This document shows, piece after piece, positions 1 through 8,903 of a stretch of 64,000 nucleotides of DNA; position 1 is the first letter of the stretch; every line of letters begins with the position of its first letter. Under the pieces are notes generated by a model. The model had not been told where the DNA came from. It saw nothing but the letters and a program-made list of their open reading frames with translations, and did no database searches. The stretch is taken from NCBI GenBank assembly GCA_946185535.1, contig CAMHJX010000018.1, positions 1 to 64,000 on the forward strand, read 5' to 3'. A program made the position numbers and the translations under genes. The DNA comes from an uncultured Bacteroidales bacterium. GTDB taxonomy: Bacteria; Bacteroidota; Bacteroidia; Bacteroidales; F082.

Positions 1-139
1 TGAAGTTTTCAATAGTAAAACTATACTCTCCCATGTTGTGCGACATGATTTCGTACAAGTCGCTTTTTTGAGCGTTATTTTGGGCGTGGAGGGTCGTCGT
101 AGCGAGGGCAAAAAGAAATAATAGAAAACGCTTTTTCAT
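1..139 (-). CDS. N-terminal part of a secreted protein, cut by the window edge
   Basis: An open frame runs from an ATG at 139 off the left edge of the window. The first residues, MKKRFLLFLFALATTTLHAQ, form a classic Sec signal peptide: a basic start, a hydrophobic core and an AQ cleavage site as is common in Bacteroidota. Only about 46 residues are visible. The mature start contains SDLYEIMSHNMGEYSFTI, which I do not recognise as a family. The next gene upstream on this strand starts at 1327, and a hairpin at 216-257 lies between them, so this gene may have its own promoter. Confidence 0.6.
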   Translation of the reverse strand, partial: MKKRFLLFLFALATTTLHAQNNAQKSDLYEIMSHNMGEYSFTIENF

Positions 140-215
140 ATTCTAGCCTAGTGTTTTAACCGTTATTTAGTGACAGCAAAAATCCATATAATATCATATA
201 TTATGATTTTTTATG

Positions 216-257
216 ATCCAAGTTTCACGCAGCACAAGGGCTGTTCGAAACTTGGAT
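216..257. terminator. Hairpin between two minus-strand genes
   Basis: An 11-bp perfect inverted repeat (atccaagtttc at 216-226, gaaacttggat at 247-257) encloses a 20-nt loop. It lies just after the stop codon of the lipoprotein gene ending at 284. There is no clear U-run on the minus strand, so a transcription terminator or a processing hairpin is only inferred. Confidence 0.4.
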
Positions 258-283
258 TATAAAACCACATTCGTCAATAATCT

Positions 284-1327
284 TTAGTTTGCACCTGGGC
301 CTGGTTCTGAACCAATACCTGGATCGATGATGATAGGTCTACCGTATTGGACTGTCAGCACATGCATATGGGTTGGAAATTTATGGTATGAAAATTGGAT
401 AATAGTATCCGTAATTATCCAGTTAACAGGATGTTCGTCGTCATACAATGGATTGTCTTCAATGTAGTCGTATCCCAATCCTAGATATGAATCAAGGCAA
501 TAGCACATCGTTTCTTGTGACAGATTGATAGTTGCATAATAATCAGCATCACCAGCGAAAACCCTTGAATTTCCCGTGAAATCATTTCCATAAGGATCAG
601 GCCAATCGGGATAACTAAAAGAATAATTACGTGTAGGGTTATAACACATGATATATTGTGTATTATCATAATGCTCATAAAGATTCAGTATGCGTTGGAG
701 TTCGGATTCGCCGTAGCCATCCCAAAGATATTGTGTAAGTCCATCAAAATAAAAATAACACACAGTATCATAGATGAAAGAGTCCTCGAAGTACCAGAGA
801 TGGTCTCCCATATCTTTGGTCGGGGTAACAAAGGTAGTGGTCAACGCTAGTTTGGTGTTTCCATTACCGTTAATGAACACATTGGCGAAATACAGGTTTT
901 GGTTGTTGTGCGTAAACTCTTTCTTGAATTGCTGAATTTTCGTACACATCTGTTCGTAAGCTGTGTTAAGGTCGCTCAACAGCACAACGCCATCTGTTAC
1001 ATTAACTTGCATCTCAACCGTATCAAACTTGACATTATTATATTCCACGTTAATCCTACAGAAGTCAAAATTGGCCAAACTGGCGAGATGCCATGCGGCA
1101 TCATCAAGGTTATAGGCTTCATCGGCCTTGCTTTCTGTTAGCTTCTTTTTGAAGTCTTTCAGGTAAGAGCTCAAGTCCTCAATCTGACGGACATTGGAAG
1201 TTTGTTGAATAGTGTAACTTTTTTGGCTCAAGGCGTTTTCGTTGTCTTTCTTGCAGGACACGAAAGCCACGGCTATGGCCACGATTGCCAAACCGAGGAG
1301 GGCAATAATTGAATTAAATCTTTTCAT
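284..1327 (-). CDS. Putative lipoprotein of unknown function
   Basis: This 347-residue protein starts with MKRFNSIIALLGLAIVAIAV and a lipobox ending in FVSCKKD, so it should be lipidated at Cys25 or so and anchored in the cell envelope. The mature part is hydrophilic and rich in Asp, Asn and Tyr, and has no catalytic motif I recognise. Near the C terminus, HKFPTHMHVLTVQYGRPII precedes a Pro/Gly-rich tail. It is followed by a hairpin at 216-257. The gene upstream on the same strand (1370-1783) encodes a small secreted protein, and the 42-nt gap suggests cotranscription. Function unknown. Confidence 0.7.
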   Translation of the reverse strand: MKRFNSIIALLGLAIVAIAVAFVSCKKDNENALSQKSYTIQQTSNVRQIEDLSSYLKDFKKKLTESKADEAYNLDDAAWHLASLANFDFCRINVEYNNVKFDTVEMQVNVTDGVVLLSDLNTAYEQMCTKIQQFKKEFTHNNQNLYFANVFINGNGNTKLALTTTFVTPTKDMGDHLWYFEDSFIYDTVCYFYFDGLTQYLWDGYGESELQRILNLYEHYDNTQYIMCYNPTRNYSFSYPDWPDPYGNDFTGNSRVFAGDADYYATINLSQETMCYCLDSYLGLGYDYIEDNPLYDDEHPVNWIITDTIIQFSYHKFPTHMHVLTVQYGRPIIIDPGIGSEPGPGAN

Positions 1328-1369
1328 AGTTGTTGAATTTAATCTGTTAGTGATTAGATGAATTAAAGG

Positions 1370-1783
1370 TTAGTTTTTGTCGAAATCGCCATCTGCGTAG
1401 CCAAAGGCATTGCTGAGCTCGACGATGTAGGAGCCATTGGCTGCGGAAGTAAAGGGGATAATGACCACTTGCTGCACATTGGTATTTACCACGGTGTTGT
1501 AGACAAGGCCTCCCATACCATTGTAAATGGAAATGTCTACATTGCCGAAGCTTTGGTTGAAGCCGATGTAGACTGCATCATCGCTGGCACCTGCTACGAT
1601 TGCGTTAGGGCCAACATTCATTAACAAATCGCCTCTCAAATCGATTTTGTCAAATTCATTTGGCATGTTTATGTCACCGAGATAAATACAATAAGGAGCC
1701 TTTTCAAATTTTTCTGCTTTTGCTTCCCACGTGCAAATTCCTATTGCACATAGACTAGCGAGGAGTAAAATTTTTTTCTTCAT
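1370..1783 (-). CDS. Small secreted protein, DUF3244-like
   Basis: The 137-residue product begins with a signal peptide (MKKKILLLASLCAIGICTW, then AKA). The mature part is an all-beta sequence in which NVDISIYNGMGGLVYNTVV and GSYIVELSNAFG resemble the short beta-sandwich DUF3244 proteins of Bacteroidales, which also look like the beta-sandwich of type IX sorting domains. The family call is from pattern memory only. It precedes the lipoprotein gene 284-1327 on the same strand and probably shares its transcript. The 220 bases upstream hold a 14-bp direct repeat. Confidence 0.6.
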   Translation of the reverse strand: MKKKILLLASLCAIGICTWEAKAEKFEKAPYCIYLGDINMPNEFDKIDLRGDLLMNVGPNAIVAGASDDAVYIGFNQSFGNVDISIYNGMGGLVYNTVVNTNVQQVVIIPFTSAANGSYIVELSNAFGYADGDFDKN

Positions 1784-1873
1784 GATGATTAAATTTTGAG
1801 TTTAACAAATAGAATCTATTTTGTGAGTGATTTCACAATGCAATAATAAGGCTTCGGCTGCACGTCCGAAACA

Positions 1874-1953
1874 CCATCCGAACTTTTCCCGTTCTTGGGT
1901 TTTGTTAAATGTCATGAATACAATCAGTTGCAATTTAGCCCATCCGAACTTTT
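1874..1953. repeat. 14-bp direct repeat upstream of the small secreted protein
   Basis: The sequence ccatccgaactttt occurs at 1874-1887 and again at 1940-1953, 66 bp apart, in the 222-bp gap between genes 1370-1783 and 2006-3688. The position upstream of 1783 fits a pair of regulator half-sites, but no regulator is known, so this is a pattern only. Nothing else was recognised in the gap. Confidence 0.4.
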
Positions 1954-2005
1954 ATAGGCTGAAATCCAAATCTTAAGTGCAAAAACAATGTGATTTTTGG
2001 AAAAA

Positions 2006-3688
2006 CTATTGCTTTTTATCCTTCTCCACTATCTTATGAACCCTTGTGCGGAGCTTGTCGAGCACACTTGTGCTAATGCCTAACAATGCAGCCTCTTCCA
2101 TACGCGGAAGTTTGAAACGCGATAATATGAACACGCGACGTTCCATTTCATCCATTTCAGGGTATTTATATGTTACGGTTTCCCGTAATCCAGGATACAA
2201 TGCATCGATTACCTCTTTTACGGCTTCCCAGTGTTCGCCATCTCCGAACACTACTTTTTCCAAATCCTTTAGGGCTATTTTGTTTTTTGGGTTTTCAATG
2301 CTAAAGCTGAGTTTTTGCATGGTCTTGAACTTTGCATAATACATATTCGACATTTGTTGCATTGTATCAAGAACCTTCTTTTCATGCTCTATATTACTCT
2401 CAACCAATGCCCTGTTCTGCTGCATAAAATGAAACATGTTGGCATTGGTTTCTGCTTCCTTCTTGTTTCTTTGGGATGATTGATAAAAGAATAAGGCTAC
2501 AATACAGAGCAACAATACGATTCCTATGGCAACGAAGCGTTGCATCCGGGAGCGCTCTTGGATCATCTTGTTTTGCAGACTCTCGTAGTCATATTGCATT
2601 TGGATGCGATAGATTACTTGTTTTTGTCTTTGACTCACTACATCAGACAAAAGAATTTCCCGCTGATCTTTGAAACGAAGGGCTTTCTGGATGTCTCCTT
2701 GTTGCTCGGCAAATTGCGACAACGCCCCATATGCAGAAGCTTTTGATTCCACTGGAATTTCTTTGGTAGAGAGTAGATTTTCAACACGTTTGAAATACAA
2801 CACCGCTGAATCCATTTCTTTGGCAGAAATGAATGTTTTGCCCATGTTGAGGTAAAAAACAAACTCTTCCGTTTTGTCCAAATGAGAGGTGCTTGCCATT
2901 TGTTTAAGATGCTCAATGGCGTCGCCATATTTTCCCTGAATGCGGCATAGTACGGCTTGGTTGTTAAAGACTTTGATTCTTGCTTTTTCGAAATGTTCCT
3001 TTTCAGCACAAGAAAGTCCTCTTTCTAAACAATTGTTTGCGCTGTCGTATCGACTTATCAAAATATAAACTACAGCCTTGCTGTTTTCTAGTAAAGCTCG
3101 TTCACCATAGTGATTTCCGATATAGTTTTCAGAAATGATAAACGACTTTAAGGCTTCCTGTTCCCTGTCTTCATCATACAGCATCTTCCCCATCCAATAC
3201 TCCGCCTGCGCCACAGTAAGGCTGTCAACAGCCAGTTTGCCATATTGCTCTGCCTCCTTGAACGAACGCATGGCAATTTCCTTCTCATCGTAGTGCTGCT
3301 GCACGAAGCCGCTGTAGAGTGCCGCATGGGCGGCCTTGGCATATTGTTTCTTTCCTGCATAGTAGGCTGCGGCACGTTCCAATTCGGGGCTGGTGGAGAG
3401 GTTGTCATGCTCGTCGAAGAAATCGTCGTCCATCACGGGCGAGATCTCCTTTCCATGGTCACCAAACAAGGCCTCGGCCTGCAGCAAGGCCATGTCCATG
3501 CGCTCCCGCTCGCTGAGGCTCGCGGGCATGCGCAGCACGCTGTCAATCAGGCGCACGGTGCTGTCGGGCAGGGTGTCGGCCAACAGCTCGGCACGCTTCA
3601 CCATGCGCCGCGCCTCGCGTGTGGTGGCGTCACAGGCCGACATAGCCAACAAAAAAACCAACAATCCTATCCAAGCGTAGTGTTTCAT
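2006..3688 (-). CDS. Membrane-anchored TPR protein with a C-terminal HTH-like region
   Basis: The 560-residue protein starts with a lipoprotein-type signal (LLVFLLAMSACDA). Residues of about 40-360 are helical repeats with TPR spacing (for example ALYSGFVQQHYDEKEIAMRS, and YGDAIEHLKQM). A single transmembrane helix follows (RFVAIGIVLLLCIVALFFY), then a cytoplasmic coiled coil and a C-terminal segment, FKLPRMEEAALLGISTSVLD, that resembles a helix-turn-helix. The layout matches the Bacteroidales TPR regulators that place a periplasmic sensor and a cytoplasmic HTH on one chain. It lies 24 bp downstream of the polysaccharide polymerase gene on the same strand. A CAAAGATA match at 3694-3701 could be a -7 element, but it would give almost no leader. 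A role in controlling the nearby operon is inference. Confidence 0.6.
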   Translation of the reverse strand: MKHYAWIGLLVFLLAMSACDATTREARRMVKRAELLADTLPDSTVRLIDSVLRMPASLSERERMDMALLQAEALFGDHGKEISPVMDDDFFDEHDNLSTSPELERAAAYYAGKKQYAKAAHAALYSGFVQQHYDEKEIAMRSFKEAEQYGKLAVDSLTVAQAEYWMGKMLYDEDREQEALKSFIISENYIGNHYGERALLENSKAVVYILISRYDSANNCLERGLSCAEKEHFEKARIKVFNNQAVLCRIQGKYGDAIEHLKQMASTSHLDKTEEFVFYLNMGKTFISAKEMDSAVLYFKRVENLLSTKEIPVESKASAYGALSQFAEQQGDIQKALRFKDQREILLSDVVSQRQKQVIYRIQMQYDYESLQNKMIQERSRMQRFVAIGIVLLLCIVALFFYQSSQRNKKEAETNANMFHFMQQNRALVESNIEHEKKVLDTMQQMSNMYYAKFKTMQKLSFSIENPKNKIALKDLEKVVFGDGEHWEAVKEVIDALYPGLRETVTYKYPEMDEMERRVFILSRFKLPRMEEAALLGISTSVLDKLRTRVHKIVEKDKKQ

Positions 3689-3712
3689 GGATGCAAAGAT
3701 AGGAAAAACAAA

Positions 3713-5149
3713 TTATTCTTCAACAAACTCTTCCTTGTCCGCGTAGAACACGTCAATCGCGGCAATCAAGGCAGCGAGGCTCCACACGGGGATGGCCAGC
3801 TTGTCGGTGTCCAAGAAGTTGTTAAGGAAACCGTGGATGAAATAGCTGATGAAGGCGAGGGTGGCACCCAAGACCAAGACCTTGGCCTCTTTGTTCTTGC
3901 AGCGGCCATAGGTCTTTAGGCCGCAATACACCGTCACGATGACCAAAACCAACACGAGGAGCGACCCCACTACGCCCTGTTCGGCCAAGGGACCGAAATA
4001 CTCGGAGTGGGCATTGCCGCCGTCACCGGCGTTGGTGCTGATGATGGTCTTCTCCTTCGACATCTGATAAGGCGCATACACGAATTGGTAGGTGCCTGGT
4101 CCCCAACCAAATACGGGGCGTTCGTTGAACAATCGGAAGGCCGACTGCCAGCGGTTGATGCGCTCGAGGTTGGAGGCATCGGTAGAAATGTTGGTGATGG
4201 ACTGGATGTTTTCCACCAGGTCGCCCGAAGCATCTTGGTTGTTCTTCTCCAAGGCATCGATGATTTGGTTTTGGAAGGCGAAAAACAGGCCGACCAGAAT
4301 CACGGCGGCGGCGGCAATCCAGCGGAACTTGATCTTCAGCAGTACACAAATCAAAACAGCCAAGGCAGCAATGATGCTGAGCCATGCCGCACGGCAGTTG
4401 GAGAGCGTGAGGGCCACGCTGAGCAGCACAACCACGGCGATGATGATGAGCCTGCGGCTTTTCTTCACGCCAGGCAGGAAGACATAGGCGAGGGCGAGGA
4501 TGAGATAGATGGCCAAGGCAGCACCGTAGGCTGTGTGGTCGTTGTAGAAAGGCGTCATCACCCAGTGGGCAGAGTCGCCGTCGAAGCCGAACTGGGCATG
4601 GTGAATGATGGTGTAGACGCACACGATACACAAGGCAGCGATGTGGAGCCAGATGAACTTATGGATGTTTTTGGGGCTCTTGAATAAAATGGCGCAGAGG
4701 AAGAAGGCCGGGATGACGAACCACAGCCTCGAAAGCATGAACTTGATGGACACCACGGGCATCTCGCTCGTGATGGTGGTGACGAGCATCCAGGCAAACA
4801 TGCAATAGATGACGATGGCGATGGGATGTCGCGAGATGCGTCGGTCAAATTTGCCGTCGTAGAGCATTTTGGCCACGAACAATATCAAGATGCCCATCAG
4901 CAAAGGCTCGGCGGGCAGTGAGATGGCCAAGCCCGATTCAAGCACCTTCAGGTTGACGGAGAGCGGCACCGTGAAGGCTGTGAGCAACAGCACTTTGTCC
5001 AAGGAAAAGATGTAAAGCAAAAGCACACCCAGCACGACGGGAAGGGCAAAGAAGAGATAGGTGTTCTTCTTCACCACAAGAAATAGTCCCACGGCCACGA
5101 AAAGTGCCGCGATGACATAGAGCCAGGCTATTTTCGCTTTCTTCTCCAC
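3713..5149 (-). CDS. O-antigen ligase/polymerase-like membrane protein (Wzy_C family)
   Basis: This 478-residue protein has about a dozen hydrophobic segments and a large periplasmic loop containing GWGPGTYQFVYAPYQ and GNAHSEYFGPLAEQGVVG. That loop is the hallmark of the Wzy_C family of O-antigen ligases and polymerases, which join or transfer undecaprenyl-linked glycans on the periplasmic side. It is the last gene of a minus-strand operon (flippase, Wzz, Wzz, this gene), starting 3 nt after the stop of the second Wzz gene. In that setting a polymerase role is likelier than a ligase role, but the two cannot be separated by sequence alone. The symbol is left empty for that reason. Confidence 0.8.
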   Translation of the reverse strand: MEKKAKIAWLYVIAALFVAVGLFLVVKKNTYLFFALPVVLGVLLLYIFSLDKVLLLTAFTVPLSVNLKVLESGLAISLPAEPLLMGILILFVAKMLYDGKFDRRISRHPIAIVIYCMFAWMLVTTITSEMPVVSIKFMLSRLWFVIPAFFLCAILFKSPKNIHKFIWLHIAALCIVCVYTIIHHAQFGFDGDSAHWVMTPFYNDHTAYGAALAIYLILALAYVFLPGVKKSRRLIIIAVVVLLSVALTLSNCRAAWLSIIAALAVLICVLLKIKFRWIAAAAVILVGLFFAFQNQIIDALEKNNQDASGDLVENIQSITNISTDASNLERINRWQSAFRLFNERPVFGWGPGTYQFVYAPYQMSKEKTIISTNAGDGGNAHSEYFGPLAEQGVVGSLLVLVLVIVTVYCGLKTYGRCKNKEAKVLVLGATLAFISYFIHGFLNNFLDTDKLAIPVWSLAALIAAIDVFYADKEEFVEE

Positions 5150-5152
5150 GGT

Positions 5153-6088
5153 TTATTTCTTTTCGCCTACGAAACGTTTGCGGTTCTCGATGATGAAGAT
5201 GACCACGATGGAGAGCAAGAAGGCTCCCAATGCACTCAGAGCGACCACCACCCAACGCACGGGGAAGGCTTTCTTATCGGCAGGGAAGGGCTCGGTGACG
5301 ATGTTGGAGTAGGTGAGGTCGGAGTAGAAGAAACGCAGGTTCTGCTCGTAGTCTTTCTTGATGAGGGAATAAGTGTTGGCCTCAGCGATGATTTTGGTCT
5401 CCAAGTCGACGGCATCCGCACCATATTGTTCGAGGTTTTGCTTGAGTTCGTTGGCTTTGGAGGAGCCGTTGAGGAATCCACGCGTCACTTCACGGAGTTG
5501 ACCCGAGTAATTGAGCACGCCATAGTTGGTGGCGAGGTCGGTGAGACTCTGCTTCAATGAGTCAATGTCTTGTTGCTTCATCCGTAACTGCAAATCGTAC
5601 ATGGCAACGACTTCGCCCACTTTCTGGGTGTGCAAGTCGTGCACCTTCTGGTCGTAGAAGTTGAGGATATCCTTAGCGATGTCGCAAGCCACGAAGGGGT
5701 CTTTGTCCATCACGCTGATGCTAACCGCCTCGTTGGGGGTCTTTCCGATCTTGACCTTGCTGCGGTATTCGTTGATCATGTAGGTCTTGGCAAACTGGTC
5801 GGCCTTGTTGATTTTGTAGTCCGTCCACAAGTCGTACTTTTCGACGATAGAGTCCATGATGGAGGTCGAGTTGATGATTTCGAGCATCTGTTCGGTCTCA
5901 CTTTCATCGGAATAGGGACTGATGTTGGCGGGATAGGCCACGGCCACCGACTTGTAAAGCGGCGTGATGAACATGGAGCTTGAGAAAATGGCACCGCAGA
6001 GGGCGGCCACTACGGTGATGATGATGATGTGCCATTTCCATTTCAGCACGAGTTGAACCAATGAAAGATTGTTGAAATTGTTATCCAT
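5153..6088 (-). CDS. Wzz-type chain-length determinant, second copy
   Basis: The 311-residue protein starts at the ATG at 6088 (MDNNFNNLSLVQLVLKWKW). An upstream in-frame extension would run back into the preceding gene and is not credible. A first transmembrane helix (IIIITVVAALCGAIF) is followed by the typical FITPLYKSVAVAYP segment, a long periplasmic alpha-helical part, and a second helix near the C terminus (VVVALSALGAFLLSIVVIFI). This is the Wzz/polysaccharide co-polymerase layout, which sets glycan chain length. It lacks a C-terminal tyrosine-kinase domain. It lies between the other Wzz gene and the polymerase, and is clearly related to the former but diverged. Confidence 0.85.
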   Translation of the reverse strand: MDNNFNNLSLVQLVLKWKWHIIIITVVAALCGAIFSSSMFITPLYKSVAVAYPANISPYSDESETEQMLEIINSTSIMDSIVEKYDLWTDYKINKADQFAKTYMINEYRSKVKIGKTPNEAVSISVMDKDPFVACDIAKDILNFYDQKVHDLHTQKVGEVVAMYDLQLRMKQQDIDSLKQSLTDLATNYGVLNYSGQLREVTRGFLNGSSKANELKQNLEQYGADAVDLETKIIAEANTYSLIKKDYEQNLRFFYSDLTYSNIVTEPFPADKKAFPVRWVVVALSALGAFLLSIVVIFIIENRKRFVGEKK

Positions 6089-6143
6089 GATTTGATTTGT
6101 TGTTTTCGGTGTAGTAGATACTATATTAGGTGCAGGTTTCGGC

Positions 6144-7214
6144 TCATTCTTTTCCGGGATGATGCCTTTTTTCCTTGGTGGCCGCCTCCTTCTCGGCCTC
6201 GTGACGAAAAAAGCCCTTCGAGCGGTCATAGAAGACAATGCAGAAGAGGAGCAGCAGGAAGGTGCTCAGCACAGTGACCACCACGATAATCCAGCGGATG
6301 GGATAGGTCTTACGCTCGGCCTGGAAGGCTGAGGTGACGACGAATTTGTGCGGGATGAACTCGGTGGCATCCACCTTGGCTTCTTCGTATTTCGACTTGA
6401 CCAAAGAGAGTTGCAGACGGTCGTTGTCCAGACGCTCGTTGATGGCGTAGGAAGCGCCGCCGTATTCGGCCAAAACATCAAGCATTTCTTGTATATTCTT
6501 GACACCCTGTGAGTTGCCTTTGCCTAATTCGACTGCCAACTGTTGGCTGAGCATCTCCACTTGCGACTCGTAGTCGAACACACCCAACTTGCGCAGCGTG
6601 TTGAGCGAGTCTTCAAGTGCGTTCATCTCGGCGACGAGGGTGTTGTATTCCTGTTCCACGATGCGGAAGGCCTCGATGGCGACCTCTTTCTGCATTTGGT
6701 TCATCGTGCTGTCGAAAATCTCGGCAATCTCGTTGGCGATGCGGGCAGAAAGGGCTGCATCTGAGTCCAATACTGTGATTTTCACGGCGTTGTATTCCGT
6801 TCGGCGGAACTTGATGCGGGCGTCATAGAGTTTGTTCAGCTTAGTGATGGGGTATTTGCTGTTCGCTTTGATGTTGTAGTGTTCCATCAAGTTGAAACGG
6901 CTGATCACCTTGTCGCGTACGCGGTTAGAGTTCAAAACTTGCAGCATCTGTTCGGTCTGCTCGTCCTCGCCGAAGTTCATGATGTCCTTTTCCGACTGGT
7001 AGGTCGTGCTGATCAATACTTTCGAGATGGAATTGCTGGAGGTGGGGTAGATGACCGTCGTGGACTTATACAGTGGTGTGATGAAAAACGGAGCACTGAA
7101 AAGGATGGCACAGAGGGCGGCCACTGCCAAAATGATGAGTATGGGCTTCCTGTATTCCACCAATAGTCTGCATAAGTATTTGGAACTGTAGGTGTTATGT
7201 GTCTGTTCGTCCAT
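6144..7214 (-). CDS. Wzz-type chain-length determinant, first copy
   Basis: The 356-residue protein has an N-terminal transmembrane helix (PILIILAVAALCAILFSAP), the FFITPLYKSTTVIYP segment shared with its neighbour, a periplasmic coiled-coil middle, and a second helix (WIIVVVTVLSTFLLLLFCIV) with a short cytoplasmic tail. This fits a Wzz polysaccharide co-polymerase. It is 66 bp downstream of the flippase and 55 bp upstream of the second Wzz copy, all on the minus strand. Two Wzz-like proteins in a row may form a mixed oligomer or set two chain-length modes; that is inference. Confidence 0.85.
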   Translation of the reverse strand: MDEQTHNTYSSKYLCRLLVEYRKPILIILAVAALCAILFSAPFFITPLYKSTTVIYPTSSNSISKVLISTTYQSEKDIMNFGEDEQTEQMLQVLNSNRVRDKVISRFNLMEHYNIKANSKYPITKLNKLYDARIKFRRTEYNAVKITVLDSDAALSARIANEIAEIFDSTMNQMQKEVAIEAFRIVEQEYNTLVAEMNALEDSLNTLRKLGVFDYESQVEMLSQQLAVELGKGNSQGVKNIQEMLDVLAEYGGASYAINERLDNDRLQLSLVKSKYEEAKVDATEFIPHKFVVTSAFQAERKTYPIRWIIVVVTVLSTFLLLLFCIVFYDRSKGFFRHEAEKEAATKEKRHHPGKE

Positions 7215-7280
7215 ATTTATGTGTAGAATAAGTTGCCAAAAATAGGGAATTCCCGTGAATTGGCAATGAAAAAAGACATT

Positions 7281-8771
7281 TTAGGCCTTTTTTTCCTTGG
7301 GGAGGACGAGGCTCACGATTTCCTTGAGGCTAAGCAATTGGGTGAAGAAAATGGCACCGCAATTGATGGCAAAAGCAATGATGAAACCAATCATCCAGTT
7401 GAGGTTCAACTGCTTGACAAGGAAGGTGACCACGACAACGGTAATCAAGAACAGGGCGATGTGAAACCAATAACGGCCACCCATTTCGAACTTGAGGATG
7501 CGCTTGGCAAGGAGGTATTGAAGGAAAGCTGTGACAGCTTGCACGCAAAGGCTGGTGGAGGCGGCACCCACCGCGTAAAAGCGCGGAATGACAATGAGGT
7601 TGAGCAGGATATTGATGATGACCCCAGCCGCAGCTACTAGGTTGAGTTGCTTAAGACTGCCATTGGCGGTAAGCAATGTTCCGAAGATGTAAGTTGTTGA
7701 CAAGCAGAAGAAACTGCCCATCAATAAAGGAAACACATTGGCATATTGCCCGATGCGCATGAGGTAGGCGGCATTGGTTTCGGCTTCCTCGGGACGGTAC
7801 ATCAGATGCATGATTTCCTGGCGGTAGAAGACGCACATGATCATGACGATGCCCGCCATGGCCACGATGACATTGAACGAGGTCTTGACCAAGTTGTTCA
7901 GCTCCGGCTTGTTTTTCAGCGTGGCGGCAAACATGGGCAACAGCATGATAGCGAACAGATTGGAGATGTTGTTGCCCGCATCGAAGAGACGGTAGGCGCG
8001 GCTGTAGATGCCGGCTTGTACGCCCTTGTCGTCCAAAAGACGCTCAAGCAGAACGGGCTCGATGCGGCTGTAGACGCTCATCAGCAGGACAAGAAGGGCG
8101 AAAGGCAGGCTTTGACGCAGTATCTCATTGAAAAACTTAAAGTTGAGCTTGAAGCTGAGATGTTCGGCGTGGCGCAGGACGATGGTCAAAGCAAACACGA
8201 GGGTGGCAATGTAGGCCACGGTCTGGGCTTGCAGGTACCAGATGATGTTGAACTTTTCCTTGGGGAACCAGCCGCTCCACAGGATGAGGCACATGATGAT
8301 GATGGCTAGAACACGGTCGAAGACGGAGAGGATGCTGTCCTGCTTGAACAGCAACAGACCTTGTATGTTCGACCTGAGGAAAAGGATGAAGGAGAGCAAC
8401 ACTTGGTTGAGCCCGCACCAGAACAACAGCTTGAGTTTCAGGCCTTCGTTGTAGCCGCAGAAGTAACCGACCACGAAGATGACGGCAGCATAGAGCAGTC
8501 CCAATAGGAGTTTGATTTCGGTGAGGCCGCCAAAGTGCTTCGAGAGGTTTTTCGGGTCTTGTGCGACAGCACGGCTGTTGAAGTTGGTGATACCGAGGTC
8601 GAGGAGGATATAGAAAAGGTAAGAGAAGTTGAAAAGGGCCTGATAAGTACCGTAAGAAGCATCGCCAAGCAGGTTTTGCACTTCACGGTCGATGCCGAGA
8701 ATCCAGAACGGCTTCACCAACAGGTTGAGAAACAGCAGGAAAATGATATTTTTGATGAAGCGGTTCTGCAT
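7281..8771 (-). CDS. Polysaccharide flippase (MATE/MVF-like, Wzx type)
   Basis: This 496-residue protein has about 12-14 hydrophobic helices and the N-terminal pattern GDASYGTYQALFNFSYLFYI, then DLGITNFNSRAVAQD, typical of the oligosaccharidyl-lipid flippases (polysaccharide_synt family). It should move undecaprenyl-linked sugar units across the inner membrane. It is the first gene of the minus-strand cluster that continues with two Wzz proteins and a Wzy-like polymerase. No glycosyltransferase gene lies next to it, so the sugar-building enzymes must be encoded elsewhere. A TACTTTTG -7 match lies at 8795-8802, divergent from clpS. Confidence 0.85.
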   Translation of the reverse strand: MQNRFIKNIIFLLFLNLLVKPFWILGIDREVQNLLGDASYGTYQALFNFSYLFYILLDLGITNFNSRAVAQDPKNLSKHFGGLTEIKLLLGLLYAAVIFVVGYFCGYNEGLKLKLLFWCGLNQVLLSFILFLRSNIQGLLLFKQDSILSVFDRVLAIIIMCLILWSGWFPKEKFNIIWYLQAQTVAYIATLVFALTIVLRHAEHLSFKLNFKFFNEILRQSLPFALLVLLMSVYSRIEPVLLERLLDDKGVQAGIYSRAYRLFDAGNNISNLFAIMLLPMFAATLKNKPELNNLVKTSFNVIVAMAGIVMIMCVFYRQEIMHLMYRPEEAETNAAYLMRIGQYANVFPLLMGSFFCLSTTYIFGTLLTANGSLKQLNLVAAAGVIINILLNLIVIPRFYAVGAASTSLCVQAVTAFLQYLLAKRILKFEMGGRYWFHIALFLITVVVVTFLVKQLNLNWMIGFIIAFAINCGAIFFTQLLSLKEIVSLVLPKEKKA

Positions 8772-8794
8772 GGATGCGTTGTTGTTTCGGAGGG

Positions 8795-8802
8795 CAAAAG
8801 TA
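8795..8802 (-). promoter_or_regulatory. Predicted -7 element of the flippase operon
   Basis: Reading the minus strand gives TACTTTTG, an exact match to the Bacteroidota -7 consensus TAnnTTTG, 24 bp before the flippase ATG. No convincing -33 TTTG is seen at the usual distance. Confidence 0.45.
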
Positions 8803-8903
8803 GGAAAAAAAGTACTTTGAGGCTTTTTTCAGTCCTCATTTTCGAAAATATGTGTAATTTTACACCCCGAATTCCGTTTTACAGGAGAAATAGACTTTGA
8901 GCA

